From Rhodocyclaceae bacterium (lineage in GTDB: Bacteria > Pseudomonadota > Gammaproteobacteria > Burkholderiales > Rhodocyclaceae): 64,000 nt of DNA. The position numbers were made by a program, and so were the translations under genes. The stretch covers positions 1,302,001 to 1,366,000 of the forward strand of contig JADJEF010000020.1 of assembly GCA_016702335.1 (NCBI GenBank). Reading direction: 5' to 3'. A model generated the notes under the pieces. The model saw only the letters and a program-made list of their open reading frames with translations. It was not told where the DNA came from and did not search any database. Shown here in pieces: positions 1-8,693 of this stretch; position 1 is the stretch's first letter, and every line of letters starts with the position of its first letter.

Positions 1-114
1 GAGGCCGAGAGCAACACCATCGAGGTCTATATCCACCACCTGCGCAAGAAGCTCGGCGCCGGCCTGATCCGCACCGTGCGCGGGCTCGGCTATCAGCTGG
101 GTGAGGTGGACTGA
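1..114 (+). CDS. OmpR/PhoB-type response regulator, C-terminal end (partial)
   Basis: Reading frame 1 is open from the window edge to a TGA at 112-114. The 37 residues seen include IHHLRKKLG and IRTVRGLGYQL, the recognition helix and beta-hairpin wing of the OmpR-type winged-helix DNA-binding domain. The receiver domain lies outside the window. The stop overlaps the start of the following sensor kinase by one base, so the two form a translationally coupled two-component pair. The family is clear; the target genes and signal cannot be read from this fragment. Confidence 0.93.
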   Translation, partial: EAESNTIEVYIHHLRKKLGAGLIRTVRGLGYQLGEVD

Positions 115-1514
115 TGCCGGGCAGCGGCGATCTGTTCGAACGCACGCCGCCCTCGCTGCGCCGGCGTCTGCTGCAGCTCATCTCCTTGGCGACGCTGGCC
201 ACCTGGCTGGTCGCCGGCAGCCTGAGCTACCGCCAGGCGCGCCACGAAGTCGGCGAGATGATGGATGCGCATATGGCGCACACCGCCGGGCTGCTTCTGG
301 CGCAGGCGATTCAGATGCCGGAACAGACGCGCAATCTGCCGGCGCTGCTCAAGACGCTCGATGGACTCGAACACAAGTATCTCAAGGGCCTGATCATGGA
401 GTTGCAGATCAGTCACAGCGACGGAACGCTGCTCGCGCGCTCACCCGAGGCGCCGGCGGTACCGGTGGCGGGTGACGACGGCTACTCGCGCGTCAAGGTC
501 GAGGGGCAGTCCTGGCGTAGTCTGGTCGTGAGCGCACCACAAGCGGGACTGCGCATCCAGATGCTGCAGAAGCAAAGCCTGCGCAACGAAGAAGCGCTGG
601 AGATCGCCGTCAAGACCGTGGCCCCGCTCGGGGTGATGATTCCGGTCCTGCTGCTGCTGATCTACCTTGCGATACGCCGCGGGCTGCAGCCGCTGGAAGC
701 CCTGACCGGCGAAGTGGCCCTGCGCTCGCCGGAAAACCTGCAGGCCGTGAGCACCGACACAGTGCCCGCCGAAGTCACGCCGCTGGTCACGGCACTCAAT
801 CGCCTGCTCTCGCGCCTCGGCCAGTCACTGGAGAACGAGCGGCGCTTCACCGCCGACGCGGCGCACGAGCTGCGTACGCCGCTGGCGGCAATTCGCGTGC
901 AGGCACAGGTGGCGCTGGCCAGCACCGACAGCGAGGCGCACCGGCATGCCCTGAATCAGGTGGTGCTCGGCACCCAGCGCGCCACGCGTCTGGTCGAGCA
1001 GTTGTTGCGTCTGGCGCGGCTCGATCCACTGGCCACGCTGACCGACGCCGCGCCCGTCGACCTGAACCGCGTCGCGGAAGACATTCTCGTTGAGCTGGTC
1101 GCCGGTAGCCCTGCGCGTGCCGACGATGTGCAGCTCGACACCGATCCCGGCCCGCGCCTGGTTTCAGGCGATGCCCAACTGCTGGGCATCGCCCTGCGTA
1201 ACCTGATCGAAAACGCCCTGCGCTATACCGAGACGGGGCAGTCGATTACCGTGTTCGTCGGCTCGGATAATGGCGAGGTGGTGTTGGGCGTGCGTGACAC
1301 CGGCCAAGGGGTACCCGGAGAGGATTTGCCCAAGCTGATCGAGCGCTTTTATCGCGGCAAGGACAACACCAGCGAAGGCAGCGGCCTCGGCCTGGCGATC
1401 GCGCGGCGTATCGCCCAGCTGCACAACGCGCACCTGGAGGTAGACAATCTGGCCGGAGGTGGCTTTCTGGCCCAATTGCGCTGGGACCGGCCACAGCAGG
1501 CTGCTTCAAGATAG
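114..1514 (+). CDS. Two-component sensor histidine kinase (QseC/TctE type)
   Basis: An inner-membrane kinase of 466 aa that should phosphorylate the regulator encoded just upstream. Transmembrane helices lie near residues 19-38 and 169-187 and enclose a periplasmic domain of about 130 aa of the type found in TctE/QseC kinases. A linker follows, then the dimerisation and phosphoacceptor helix AAHELRTPL (His at about 251), the N box LRNLIENALRY (about 361-371), and the ATP-lid glycine motifs DTGQGV (about 395) and GSGLGLAIA (about 422). All catalytic motifs look intact. The start is fixed by its one-base overlap with the regulator stop. The ligand is unknown; tricarboxylates or metals are possible for this subfamily. 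Confidence 0.92.
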   Translation: MPGSGDLFERTPPSLRRRLLQLISLATLATWLVAGSLSYRQARHEVGEMMDAHMAHTAGLLLAQAIQMPEQTRNLPALLKTLDGLEHKYLKGLIMELQISHSDGTLLARSPEAPAVPVAGDDGYSRVKVEGQSWRSLVVSAPQAGLRIQMLQKQSLRNEEALEIAVKTVAPLGVMIPVLLLLIYLAIRRGLQPLEALTGEVALRSPENLQAVSTDTVPAEVTPLVTALNRLLSRLGQSLENERRFTADAAHELRTPLAAIRVQAQVALASTDSEAHRHALNQVVLGTQRATRLVEQLLRLARLDPLATLTDAAPVDLNRVAEDILVELVAGSPARADDVQLDTDPGPRLVSGDAQLLGIALRNLIENALRYTETGQSITVFVGSDNGEVVLGVRDTGQGVPGEDLPKLIERFYRGKDNTSEGSGLGLAIARRIAQLHNAHLEVDNLAGGGFLAQLRWDRPQQAASR

Positions 1515-1584
1515 ATGGGCACACCGTAGCCTGTCGGACAACGCTTGCGCCTACAATCGGCCATCACAACGCGTTGCCGATCCG

Positions 1585-2667
1585 ATGTCACAGACTCTCC
1601 CGCCGACTATTCTTGCTGTCGATGACACGCCCGACAACCTGCATTTGCTCGCCGAATTGCTTCAACCGGAATTCCGCATCAAGGTAGCCAATTCCGGCGA
1701 ACGGGCGCTTCAGATTGTGGCCGCGTCGCCACCGGACCTGATTCTTCTCGACATCATGATGCCCGGCATGAGCGGCTATGAGGTCTGCGCCGCATTGAAG
1801 GCGAATCCGGCGAGTTGCGACATCCCGATCATTTTTGTCACCGCGATGTCGGAGATCGAAAGCGAAGCCGCAGGCCTGGAGCTCGGTGCGGTCGACTACC
1901 TGACCAAGCCGATCAGCCCGTCCATCTTGCTCGCCCGGGTGCGCAATCACCTGCGCATGCGCCAGCAGGCCCTGCAGTTGCAGGAATGGAACCGCACGCT
2001 CGAGCAGCGGGTGAGCGACGGCATCACCGAGATCGAACGCCTTGGGCGCCTGCGCCGCTTTTTTTCGCCGGCCGTCGCCGACCTGTTGCTGGCGGGAAAG
2101 GCCGACGATCCGCTGCGGAATCACCGGCGCGAAATTGTCGTGGTCTTTCTGGACCTGCGTGGCTACACCGCGTTTACCGAGGCTTATGGTGCCGACGAGG
2201 TCATGCGTGTGCTGGCAGAATTTCACGCGGCCATGGGTGAGCTGATCATGGCCCATGGCGGCACGCTGGAACGCTTTGCCGGCGATGGCCTGATGATCTT
2301 CTTCAACGACCCGATAGAAATACCCGACCCGGTCGGTACGGCACTGTCCATGACGCAGGCCATGCACCAGCGCTTTGCCGCGCTGCAGGAGCTGTGGCAG
2401 GCGCGTGGCTACACACTGGCGATGGGTATCGGCATGGCCCAGGGCATGGCGACCATCGGGGCCATCGGCTTCGAGGGCCGCCGCGACTACGGGGCCATCG
2501 GCAGCGTGACCAACCTCTCGGCGCGCCTGTGCGGCGAGGCCAAGGGCGGTCAGACACTGGTCTCGGCCGAGGCGGCACGCAACGCCCCGGCGGCCTGTTT
2601 GCGCGCCGTCACACCGCTGCCACTGAAGGGGTTCAAAGAACCCGTCACGGCCTACGAAGTGATCTGA
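1585..2667 (+). CDS. Response regulator with C-terminal adenylate/guanylate cyclase domain
   Basis: A soluble protein of 360 aa. Residues 8-120 form a CheY-like receiver with acidic pair VDD near 12-14, phosphoacceptor Asp56 in LILLDIMMPG and a conserved Lys in YLTKPI near 108. A short coiled linker (about 125-160) leads to a class III cyclase domain (about 184-355) with the metal-binding aspartates in VVFLDLRGYT and FAGDGLMIFF. It probably makes a cyclic nucleotide in response to phosphorelay. An open frame extends upstream to 1459, but the ATG at 1585 begins a normal receiver and avoids overlap with the kinase. No kinase is fused to it; the neighbouring sensor pairs with the OmpR regulator. 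Confidence 0.88.
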   Translation: MSQTLPPTILAVDDTPDNLHLLAELLQPEFRIKVANSGERALQIVAASPPDLILLDIMMPGMSGYEVCAALKANPASCDIPIIFVTAMSEIESEAAGLELGAVDYLTKPISPSILLARVRNHLRMRQQALQLQEWNRTLEQRVSDGITEIERLGRLRRFFSPAVADLLLAGKADDPLRNHRREIVVVFLDLRGYTAFTEAYGADEVMRVLAEFHAAMGELIMAHGGTLERFAGDGLMIFFNDPIEIPDPVGTALSMTQAMHQRFAALQELWQARGYTLAMGIGMAQGMATIGAIGFEGRRDYGAIGSVTNLSARLCGEAKGGQTLVSAEAARNAPAACLRAVTPLPLKGFKEPVTAYEVI

Positions 2668-2672
2668 CCCCG

Positions 2673-3653
2673 CTACTTCGCGCTGATCTTCAGAACGTCC
2701 TGCGCCCATTCGACGCGAAACTGACGCAGCACGTTCATGCCCAGCAGGGCATCCGTTTCCAGGTTGGGCAGCACGGCAATGTCGGTTTGGGTCAGGACAA
2801 AGCCGCCAAAGCGCAAATTCACGCCGCGAACAATGCACACATCGACCGTGCCATTGGCGGTTTTGACCTTGGCCCAATGCGCGCACTCGTACAAACCTGC
2901 CTCGTTAGCCACGCGTCGGGATACCGCGACCATCGAGGCCCCGGTATCGACCAGAAAACTCACCGGCCTGGTGTTCAGCATCCCCGGAATCCGATAGTGT
3001 CCGGCGCGGTCCGCGCGTACTTCCAGCGTCCCCTCGCCGAGCACCGGCCCCATTGCGGAATCAAGCTCTGCCGCGCTTGACGCCGGCGGCTTGCTGCGAA
3101 AGCGGAAGCTCAGGCCGGTCGGCAGATCGGGGCTCGCGGCAATGGCGACTTCGCCGATCTGCCCATCGCGCGTATTGAGCCCGTCGCGTATCGCGATCTG
3201 CACCGCATCACGAAAGCCGGTGTCACCACACCATATCGAGCCGCGTTCGACCTGCAGTCCGTAGCTGCCGGTCGGCGCGCTGAGCACGGCACGCTGGCGC
3301 GTACTGACAAAAATGGACGCCAGCCGGTGCTCGCTGCCCGGCACCACCAGCGTGATGCGCACGGCTGAAGGCGAGTCGTTGATGAACTCTATGCCCGAGT
3401 AGTTGGCATCGCTGCGCTTCATGATCGCGGCATCGTGCACTTGCACGCTGCCATGCGTCGGCTCGGCGACTTCGCCGCAGATCGTGCTGGCGACTGCATT
3501 GCGGCGCGACGCAGCGGAATCTGCCGGGCTTGCCGGCGCCACTGGCGACACCCCCGTCGTGGTCTCGGGCCCCCAGGTCAGATAGGCAAGCGGCACCAGC
3601 AAACCGATGGCCACGGCGATGCCATAGCTGCCCCAGCGCGAAGACTCGGCCAT
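2673..3653 (-). CDS. Retropepsin-like aspartic protease, membrane anchored
   Basis: 326 aa. One N-terminal transmembrane segment at about 10-27 is followed by a long region without a recognised domain (about 50-200), then a clan AA retropepsin-like domain: catalytic motif FLVDTGAS with Asp at about 236, and the later hydrophobic-glycine motif LLGMNVL near the C-terminus. Such proteins act as homodimers because each subunit brings one Asp. The domain should face the periplasm. It converges with the cyclase gene, with five bases between the stops and no room for a terminator. The substrate is unknown. Confidence 0.8.
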   Translation of the reverse strand: MAESSRWGSYGIAVAIGLLVPLAYLTWGPETTTGVSPVAPASPADSAASRRNAVASTICGEVAEPTHGSVQVHDAAIMKRSDANYSGIEFINDSPSAVRITLVVPGSEHRLASIFVSTRQRAVLSAPTGSYGLQVERGSIWCGDTGFRDAVQIAIRDGLNTRDGQIGEVAIAASPDLPTGLSFRFRSKPPASSAAELDSAMGPVLGEGTLEVRADRAGHYRIPGMLNTRPVSFLVDTGASMVAVSRRVANEAGLYECAHWAKVKTANGTVDVCIVRGVNLRFGGFVLTQTDIAVLPNLETDALLGMNVLRQFRVEWAQDVLKISAK

Positions 3654-3673
3654 TTATGCGCCGGCCACGCCCA

Positions 3674-4930
3674 TTACGCGCCAGCCGGCTGCAGCCAGTC
3701 AACGATCTGTTCGCTGACTTCAGGCTTGCTCAACAGCTCCATGTGATGGGTGCGGTAGGCAATCGCGCACGCCGTGCGCGCAAAGGCGAGGCTATGCTTG
3801 GGATCGTCGTGCTTGCCCAGCGCGCTGTTGAGCGGCACCAGCCCATCGCCCACCAGCCGGTCGGCCAGGCAACTGCGCTGGCTCGCGGTCGTGGCGGCCA
3901 GCGTGTAGCAGGCAACGCCCGCCGGCAGCGGCAGCCCGTGCCGGCTGTCGGGCTTGCGCGCGAAGCGGTCGTGACCCTGCCAGTCTTCGTCGCGCACATG
4001 GCCGTGGCGCAGATCGGTAATGCCGGCGCTGCGCAGCTGCCCGAGCTTGGCAAAGGGTGCCGAGTAGGGCGTGCTGCCCAGAATGACATCGATCCAGTTG
4101 CCGGCTTGCTCCAGCGGCGAGCCATGGTGTGGCGTACCCAGAAAGACAATGCTGGCCAGTTGCCCGCGCCAGGCCATGCCGTCGCGCTCGGCGATGTGGC
4201 AGGCGCTGCGCGTCACCAACCCGCCCATGCTGTGCACGACAATGCTCAGCTCACTCACCGACACCGGCCAGTGCGCCAGCAACTGCTCCAGTATCGCGGC
4301 GAAATCGCGCCCGTTTTCCGAGGTGTGGCGACCGGTGTTGTAGCGCAGATAAACCGGCGTATAGCCCAGGCGCTCAGCCAGCACCGCACCGTGATCGACC
4401 ACCGGCGCATCGGGCCCGGCCCGTGTCTGCCATTGCAGATCATTCATGCACAAGCCGTGCACCAGCACCACGATCTTGCCAGTGGCATCAGGTACGGCAT
4501 AGCTACCCTTGCCTGCCAGTGGCTTGCCGCGATAGCGCAGGCTCATGATTGTGGTGAAGGGGTTGTCACTGGCTGCCAGGCGGTCGCCCATGACGCCGTT
4601 GAGGGCAGCGAGTACGGCCTCGCGCTCCGGGGTACCCGGCTTTTCATGTTCGGTCGCTTCCAGCAGCGGCTGCAGCTTGCCCAAAGCCAGATCCACACTG
4701 TTGCCGACCAGCTGCGTCATGCCGTGAATGCTCTGGTAGACAAGGCCGGTCAAACCGCCGGTTCGCTGCTTTTCCCGCCCCGACATGCCCAGGGTGCCGA
4801 GCACTGATTGATGCACGCCCTCTACCATGCGCGTGACGCCACGAGTCGCCTCGGTCGCCAGCTTGGCGGTGGCACGGGCGTCGGCAGCGCGCAAATGCTT
4901 CAACGGGTTTTTGCGCTCAGGCTTGGCCAT
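3674..4930 (-). CDS. Alpha/beta hydrolase (PGAP1/lipase-like)
   Basis: 418 aa without a signal peptide. The first 150 residues are helical and polar. The hydrolase core starts with VVLVHGLC (oxyanion-hole region, about 154-161), and the nucleophile elbow VVHSMGGLV places the catalytic Ser at about 234. Candidate Asp and His lie in GDGLVPL and THHMEL near the C-terminus. The fold and motifs fit esterases and lipases such as the PGAP1-like group. It follows the molybdoenzyme gene after 27 bases on the same strand, so the two may be co-transcribed. Substrate not predictable. Confidence 0.8.
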   Translation of the reverse strand: MAKPERKNPLKHLRAADARATAKLATEATRGVTRMVEGVHQSVLGTLGMSGREKQRTGGLTGLVYQSIHGMTQLVGNSVDLALGKLQPLLEATEHEKPGTPEREAVLAALNGVMGDRLAASDNPFTTIMSLRYRGKPLAGKGSYAVPDATGKIVVLVHGLCMNDLQWQTRAGPDAPVVDHGAVLAERLGYTPVYLRYNTGRHTSENGRDFAAILEQLLAHWPVSVSELSIVVHSMGGLVTRSACHIAERDGMAWRGQLASIVFLGTPHHGSPLEQAGNWIDVILGSTPYSAPFAKLGQLRSAGITDLRHGHVRDEDWQGHDRFARKPDSRHGLPLPAGVACYTLAATTASQRSCLADRLVGDGLVPLNSALGKHDDPKHSLAFARTACAIAYRTHHMELLSKPEVSEQIVDWLQPAGA

Positions 4931-4957
4931 CGGTGTTGCCTCGATGTGCGGTTGAGT

Positions 4958-7075
4958 TCATCCGGGTTTGACATCAACCAGGCAATCGTAAAACGTGGCA
5001 CCTTCGCCATGATCGGTCAGCGCCTGACTGGTCAGCGCGTTGACATTGCTGCCGCCCGCAGTATGCGTGTGCCAGAACACGGCGAACACTACAGCCAAGC
5101 CGGGGCGCGTACGCTCGCTGATCACCACCTTGGCACGCGTTTGCCCGCGCGCATTGAAGACAATCGCCGTGTCACCAGCGCCGACTTGCCGATTGGCGGC
5201 ATCGAGCGGATGCAGCACCACCGTGGGTTCGTGGCTGTCACCCGCCAGCGCACGCAGACTGGCCACATTGGCGAAGCTGGAGTTGAGCAAATGTCGTGGC
5301 GGCGGGCTGATCATTTGCAGCGGATAGGTCTGCGCCAAGGCGCTGTCCGGCGACTCCCGGTTGGGCCAGACCCGGGGTGCGCCATGCACGGGATGGGTAA
5401 AGTGAAAGCGCCCGTCATCCGTGCGAAAGCCGCCCTCGGCAAAGGGCGCTGCGCGCGCTACCGCGAGACGGGCGTGCCCCTGTGTGAGCAGTTGCTCGGT
5501 CGTGGTGCCAGACAAGGCCGGATGGTTCCAGTCAAAGGCGTCTGCGGCCAAGTCGACGTCGCTGGCGCGCAGCGCTTCGTCGTGCAGTGCCGGGCAGTCG
5601 TCACCGAGCCGCAGGCGCAGCGCAGCCGCCAGCTCGCGGAAAATCCGGCTGTTCGAACGCGCCAGATGCAGCGGCGCGACGGCCGGCCGGTTGAGCAGCA
5701 CATGCAAATGTCCGTAGGCCGAATGAATGTCGAAATGCTCGAGCTGCGTGGTGGCGGGCAGTACGATGTCGGCGTAGTGGGCGGTGTCGGTCTGAAAGTG
5801 CTCAAGCACCACGGTGAACAAATCGTCGCGGGCAAAACCGGCGCGCACCATGGCGCTGTCGGGCGCTACCGCCACCGGGTTGCTGTTGTACACGATCAGC
5901 GCCTCGACCGGCGGCACGGTGCGTGTGAGTACCTCGCCGATAGTGCTCATATTCAGCCAGCGCGGGTTGCGCGCGCCGAGCAGATCGGGGCGCTCAAGGG
6001 TCTTGTTCCTGGGCACCCATCCCGAGGTGGAGAGTGCCGCGCCGCCCGCCCCCGATGGATGTCGCCAATGCCCGACCAGTGCCGGGAGCGCCAAGATGGC
6101 GCGCACGGCATCGCCGCCGCCGGCATTGCGCTGCACGCCGTAGTTGAGGCGGATCGCCGCGGGGCGGGCAGCGGCATACGCCGTTGCCAGGGCTTCTATT
6201 TGCGCCTCGGGGATGCCGCAATAGGCGGCGGCGCACGCCGGCGACCACTCGCTGGCGATCAGCAAAAACGCCTCGGCACCGGTGGTATGGCGCGCCAGAT
6301 AGTCGTGATCGAGCTGGCCGTCGCGTTGCAGCACATGGGCAATGGCATAGGCCAGCGCGGCATCGGTGCCCGGGCGCAGGGCAATGTGGTGGTGGCACTT
6401 CTGCGCCGAGTCGGAGGCGTAGGGGTCGATCGCCCAGAGCTGCGCGCCGGCGCGCTTGGCCTGCTGGATCTTGGCCCACAGGTGTACGTGACTAGTGACG
6501 GGGTTGGTACCCCAGAGGATGATCAGCCGCGCGTCGACGATCGCTTCCGGGTCCATACCCACGCTGGCGCCCATGCTCATCTTCATACCGCTGCTGCCGG
6601 CTTCGGCGCAGATGGTGCTCATCAGCCGGCTGCTGCCCAAGGCATGCCAGAGGCGGCCGGACATGCCCTCGCCCTGCACCTTGCCCATGGTGCCAGCATA
6701 GCTGTAATTGAGAATGCCTTCCGGATTGTGCCGCCACACCTCGGCGAGACGATCGGCCACGGTGGTGATGGCCTCGTCCCAGCTGATGGGTACGAAACGA
6801 CCTTCTCCCTTGTTGCCCACGCGGCGCAGGGGTGTCTGCAAGCGTTCGGAGTGATAGGTACGCTCGGCATAACGGCTGACCTTGGTGCATAGCGTGCCAT
6901 CGGTCAGGCTGTGCGTCGGATCACCGTGCATGGCGACGGCGCGACCGTCCTTGACCGTGACACGCATGGCGCAGGTGTCGGGGCAGTCGTGCGGGCAGGC
7001 AGCCTGAACATCGCCATCAGCGTCAAGCACATGCGCCCAAGAATTCAGCCTTTCCTGCAATTCGTTCCGGATCAT
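4958..7075 (-). CDS. Molybdopterin-dependent oxidoreductase (BisC/anaerobic dehydrogenase type)
   Basis: 705 aa, catalytic subunit of the DMSO-reductase superfamily. The N-terminus binds a 4Fe-4S cluster through Cys at about 27, 31, 35 and 63 (CPHDCPDTC, then TLCTK), followed by the pterin-binding core and a C-terminal cofactor-binding domain. No Tat signal is seen, so it is probably cytoplasmic. The ATG at 7075 overlaps the ParA-like stop by four bases (ATGA) and is preferred over an upstream TTG at 7087. No dedicated Fe-S or membrane subunit is adjacent. A copy of the dispersed palindrome (5161-5193) is translated as NRQVGAGDTAI in the C-terminal domain, where relatives have a DGD-like loop. 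Substrate unknown. Confidence 0.85.
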   Translation of the reverse strand: MIRNELQERLNSWAHVLDADGDVQAACPHDCPDTCAMRVTVKDGRAVAMHGDPTHSLTDGTLCTKVSRYAERTYHSERLQTPLRRVGNKGEGRFVPISWDEAITTVADRLAEVWRHNPEGILNYSYAGTMGKVQGEGMSGRLWHALGSSRLMSTICAEAGSSGMKMSMGASVGMDPEAIVDARLIILWGTNPVTSHVHLWAKIQQAKRAGAQLWAIDPYASDSAQKCHHHIALRPGTDAALAYAIAHVLQRDGQLDHDYLARHTTGAEAFLLIASEWSPACAAAYCGIPEAQIEALATAYAAARPAAIRLNYGVQRNAGGGDAVRAILALPALVGHWRHPSGAGGAALSTSGWVPRNKTLERPDLLGARNPRWLNMSTIGEVLTRTVPPVEALIVYNSNPVAVAPDSAMVRAGFARDDLFTVVLEHFQTDTAHYADIVLPATTQLEHFDIHSAYGHLHVLLNRPAVAPLHLARSNSRIFRELAAALRLRLGDDCPALHDEALRASDVDLAADAFDWNHPALSGTTTEQLLTQGHARLAVARAAPFAEGGFRTDDGRFHFTHPVHGAPRVWPNRESPDSALAQTYPLQMISPPPRHLLNSSFANVASLRALAGDSHEPTVVLHPLDAANRQVGAGDTAIVFNARGQTRAKVVISERTRPGLAVVFAVFWHTHTAGGSNVNALTSQALTDHGEGATFYDCLVDVKPG
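5161..5193 (+). repeat. Dispersed palindromic repeat, copy 1 (inside molybdoenzyme gene)
   Basis: Arms CAATCGCCG and CGCCGACTTGC are separated by eight bases, in the same orientation as copies 2-7 and 9. It is read in frame from the minus strand as QVGAGDTAI and does not interrupt the gene. Confidence 0.75.
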
Positions 7076-7695
7076 GAACCGACCCAATCAATGATCGGTT
7101 GCCATTGCTCAAGATCAGGCTGCGCGCGTGAGGCCAGCAAATCAAACAGCGTCATGCCGGCGGCGGCGGCCCGCACGTAGTTCTGGGTATCGCGCAGATA
7201 GGTCAGTACAGGGATATCGAGCCCGGCAAAGAAACGCTCGAGTTCAGCCGCCGCACGGGTGCGCGTATCGACGCGCATGCCGATCACCGCGACCTCGCTT
7301 TCGCCCTTCCTTAGTGATTTTTCCGCACACAGGGTTTCGAGAAACTGCTGCGTCGCCAGAATGTCGAACAGCGAGGGCTGTACCGGAACCAGGAAGCGAC
7401 ACGGCTGCCGGAGTACCCGCGCCAGCAGCTTGCCGTGCAGACCGGCCGGGGTATCAAGTACCGCATGGGTGGTGCCGCGCGGCGGACGCGCGACGTCATC
7501 GGCATCGACATCCCAGGTGTGAATCGCCGGAAGATCGGGTGGCCGCAACCGCAACCACTGGCGCGCCGAATGCTGGCGATCAATGTCGCCCAGCATCACC
7601 TCGCCGCCCTTCTGTGCCAGCAGCCCGGCGAGATTGGTGGCCACCGTAGATTTGCCCGAACCCCCCTTGGGGTTGGCCACGACAAAGACTTTCAT
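7072..7695 (-). CDS. ParA/MinD-family P-loop ATPase
   Basis: 207 aa. It begins with the deviant Walker A motif PKGGSGKST (about 9-17, with the signature Lys at 10) typical of ParA-type dimerising ATPases. Walker B-like DTPAGL lies near residue 81. The length matches short ParA proteins without an N-terminal DNA-binding domain. No parB or parS is visible nearby, so chromosome partition is unlikely. Its stop overlaps the start of the molybdopterin oxidoreductase gene (ATGA), which suggests coupled translation and a role linked to that enzyme, for example in assembly or positioning; that link is inference only. Confidence 0.85.
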   Translation of the reverse strand: MKVFVVANPKGGSGKSTVATNLAGLLAQKGGEVMLGDIDRQHSARQWLRLRPPDLPAIHTWDVDADDVARPPRGTTHAVLDTPAGLHGKLLARVLRQPCRFLVPVQPSLFDILATQQFLETLCAEKSLRKGESEVAVIGMRVDTRTRAAAELERFFAGLDIPVLTYLRDTQNYVRAAAAGMTLFDLLASRAQPDLEQWQPIIDWVGS

Positions 7696-7785
7696 CGGTT
7701 TCCTCTTTCCTGATCGCGAGTCCTCAGTGTAACGCTGCCTGTCAGGTTAGACTGGCTGAAAATCACGGCGCTTCGGAGGAGTCGC

Positions 7786-8001
7786 ATGGAAAACGAACAG
7801 TATCAGATGATCATTCACTACCTGTCGCTGTTCCTGATTCTCGGTTCCATTGCCGAAATCGTGGTGCGCAAGATGGGCTTGGGCGTACGCGAAGACAGGC
7901 ACCGAGACGGGCGCGTTGTTACCAATCGCCTGAGCCTGATGCCGCCGGCCGTGTTGCTGGTGATATCCATCGTTGTGGCTTACGTTACGCTGCCCCGTTG
8001 A
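7786..8001 (+). CDS. Small membrane protein, function unknown
   Basis: 71 aa with a strong ribosome binding site (GGAGGA eight bases before the ATG). Two hydrophobic helices at about 9-27 and 50-68 flank a short charged, basic loop (VREDRHRDGR). No family was recognised. It is divergent from the ParA-like gene, and the 90 bases between them must hold both promoters. It precedes the nitroreductase gene by 49 bases on the same strand. Confidence 0.6.
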   Translation: MENEQYQMIIHYLSLFLILGSIAEIVVRKMGLGVREDRHRDGRVVTNRLSLMPPAVLLVISIVVAYVTLPR

Positions 8002-8050
8002 AACCTGATTCAGCCCACGACGCCCCCTTACTACTGAAAGAGCCTGAACC

Positions 8051-8686
8051 ATGGAATTGATCAAAAAGCTCGAGTGGCGCTATGCCACCAAAAAGATGGA
8101 CCCGAGCCGCAAGGTGCCGGAAGAGAAGGTCGCACGTATTCTCGAAGCCACGCGTCTGGCGGCGACATCAAGCGGACTGCAGCCCTACGAGCTCATCGTG
8201 GTTACCAATGCCGAAGTACGCGAGCGGATCAAGCCAATCGCCTGGAATCAGACCCAGATCACCGACTGCTCGCATCTGCTGGTATTCGCTGCCTGGGACA
8301 ACTACACGGCAGAGCGCATCAACGGCATGTTTGATCTGACCAATGAGATTCGCGGGTTCAAGAACGAGGGCTGGGAAAACTATCGCAACATGCTGCTGGG
8401 CAGCTATCCGCAGCGCGATGCGGAGACCAACTACCAGCACGCCGCCCGTCAGGCTTATATCGGGCTGGGTACCGCGCTGATTGCTGCCGCCAACGAAGAA
8501 GTCGATGCGACCCCTATGGAAGGTTTTGATCCCAAAGCGCTCGACGACATCCTGAATCTGCGCGCACGCGGCTTGCGCAGCGTCGCCCTCATGCCCATCG
8601 GCTACCGCGATGAGACCGGCGACTGGCTGGTGAAGTTGAAAAAGGTGCGCCGACCCACCGCACAATTCATTACCCGCGTTGATTGA
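8051..8686 (+). CDS. NAD(P)H-dependent nitroreductase (NfsB-like, flavoprotein)
   Basis: 211 aa, the usual length for oxygen-insensitive nitroreductases. The N-terminal region LEWRYATKKMD...EKVARILEATRLAATSSGLQPY corresponds to the FMN-phosphate-binding arginine region and the conserved helix of the family. It ends with a typical RSVALMPIGYRDE...KLKKVRRP segment. It should be a cytoplasmic FMN homodimer that transfers hydride to quinones or nitro compounds; some family members reduce chromate. The chromate transporter gene follows after seven bases, so the pair may be a small oxyanion or redox-stress operon. Confidence 0.87.
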   Translation: MELIKKLEWRYATKKMDPSRKVPEEKVARILEATRLAATSSGLQPYELIVVTNAEVRERIKPIAWNQTQITDCSHLLVFAAWDNYTAERINGMFDLTNEIRGFKNEGWENYRNMLLGSYPQRDAETNYQHAARQAYIGLGTALIAAANEEVDATPMEGFDPKALDDILNLRARGLRSVALMPIGYRDETGDWLVKLKKVRRPTAQFITRVD

Positions 8687-8693
8687 GCACTAA

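Noticed and set aside
1588..2886. A 432-codon minus-strand frame over the receiver-cyclase gene
   Set aside because: It is antisense to a gene with complete receiver and cyclase motifs and shows no family features; long open antisense frames are expected in GC-rich DNA.
7072..7695. ParA-like gene as a plasmid partition or origin marker
   Set aside because: No parB, iterons or replication gene is in the window; housekeeping atp and ilvA genes point to the chromosome.
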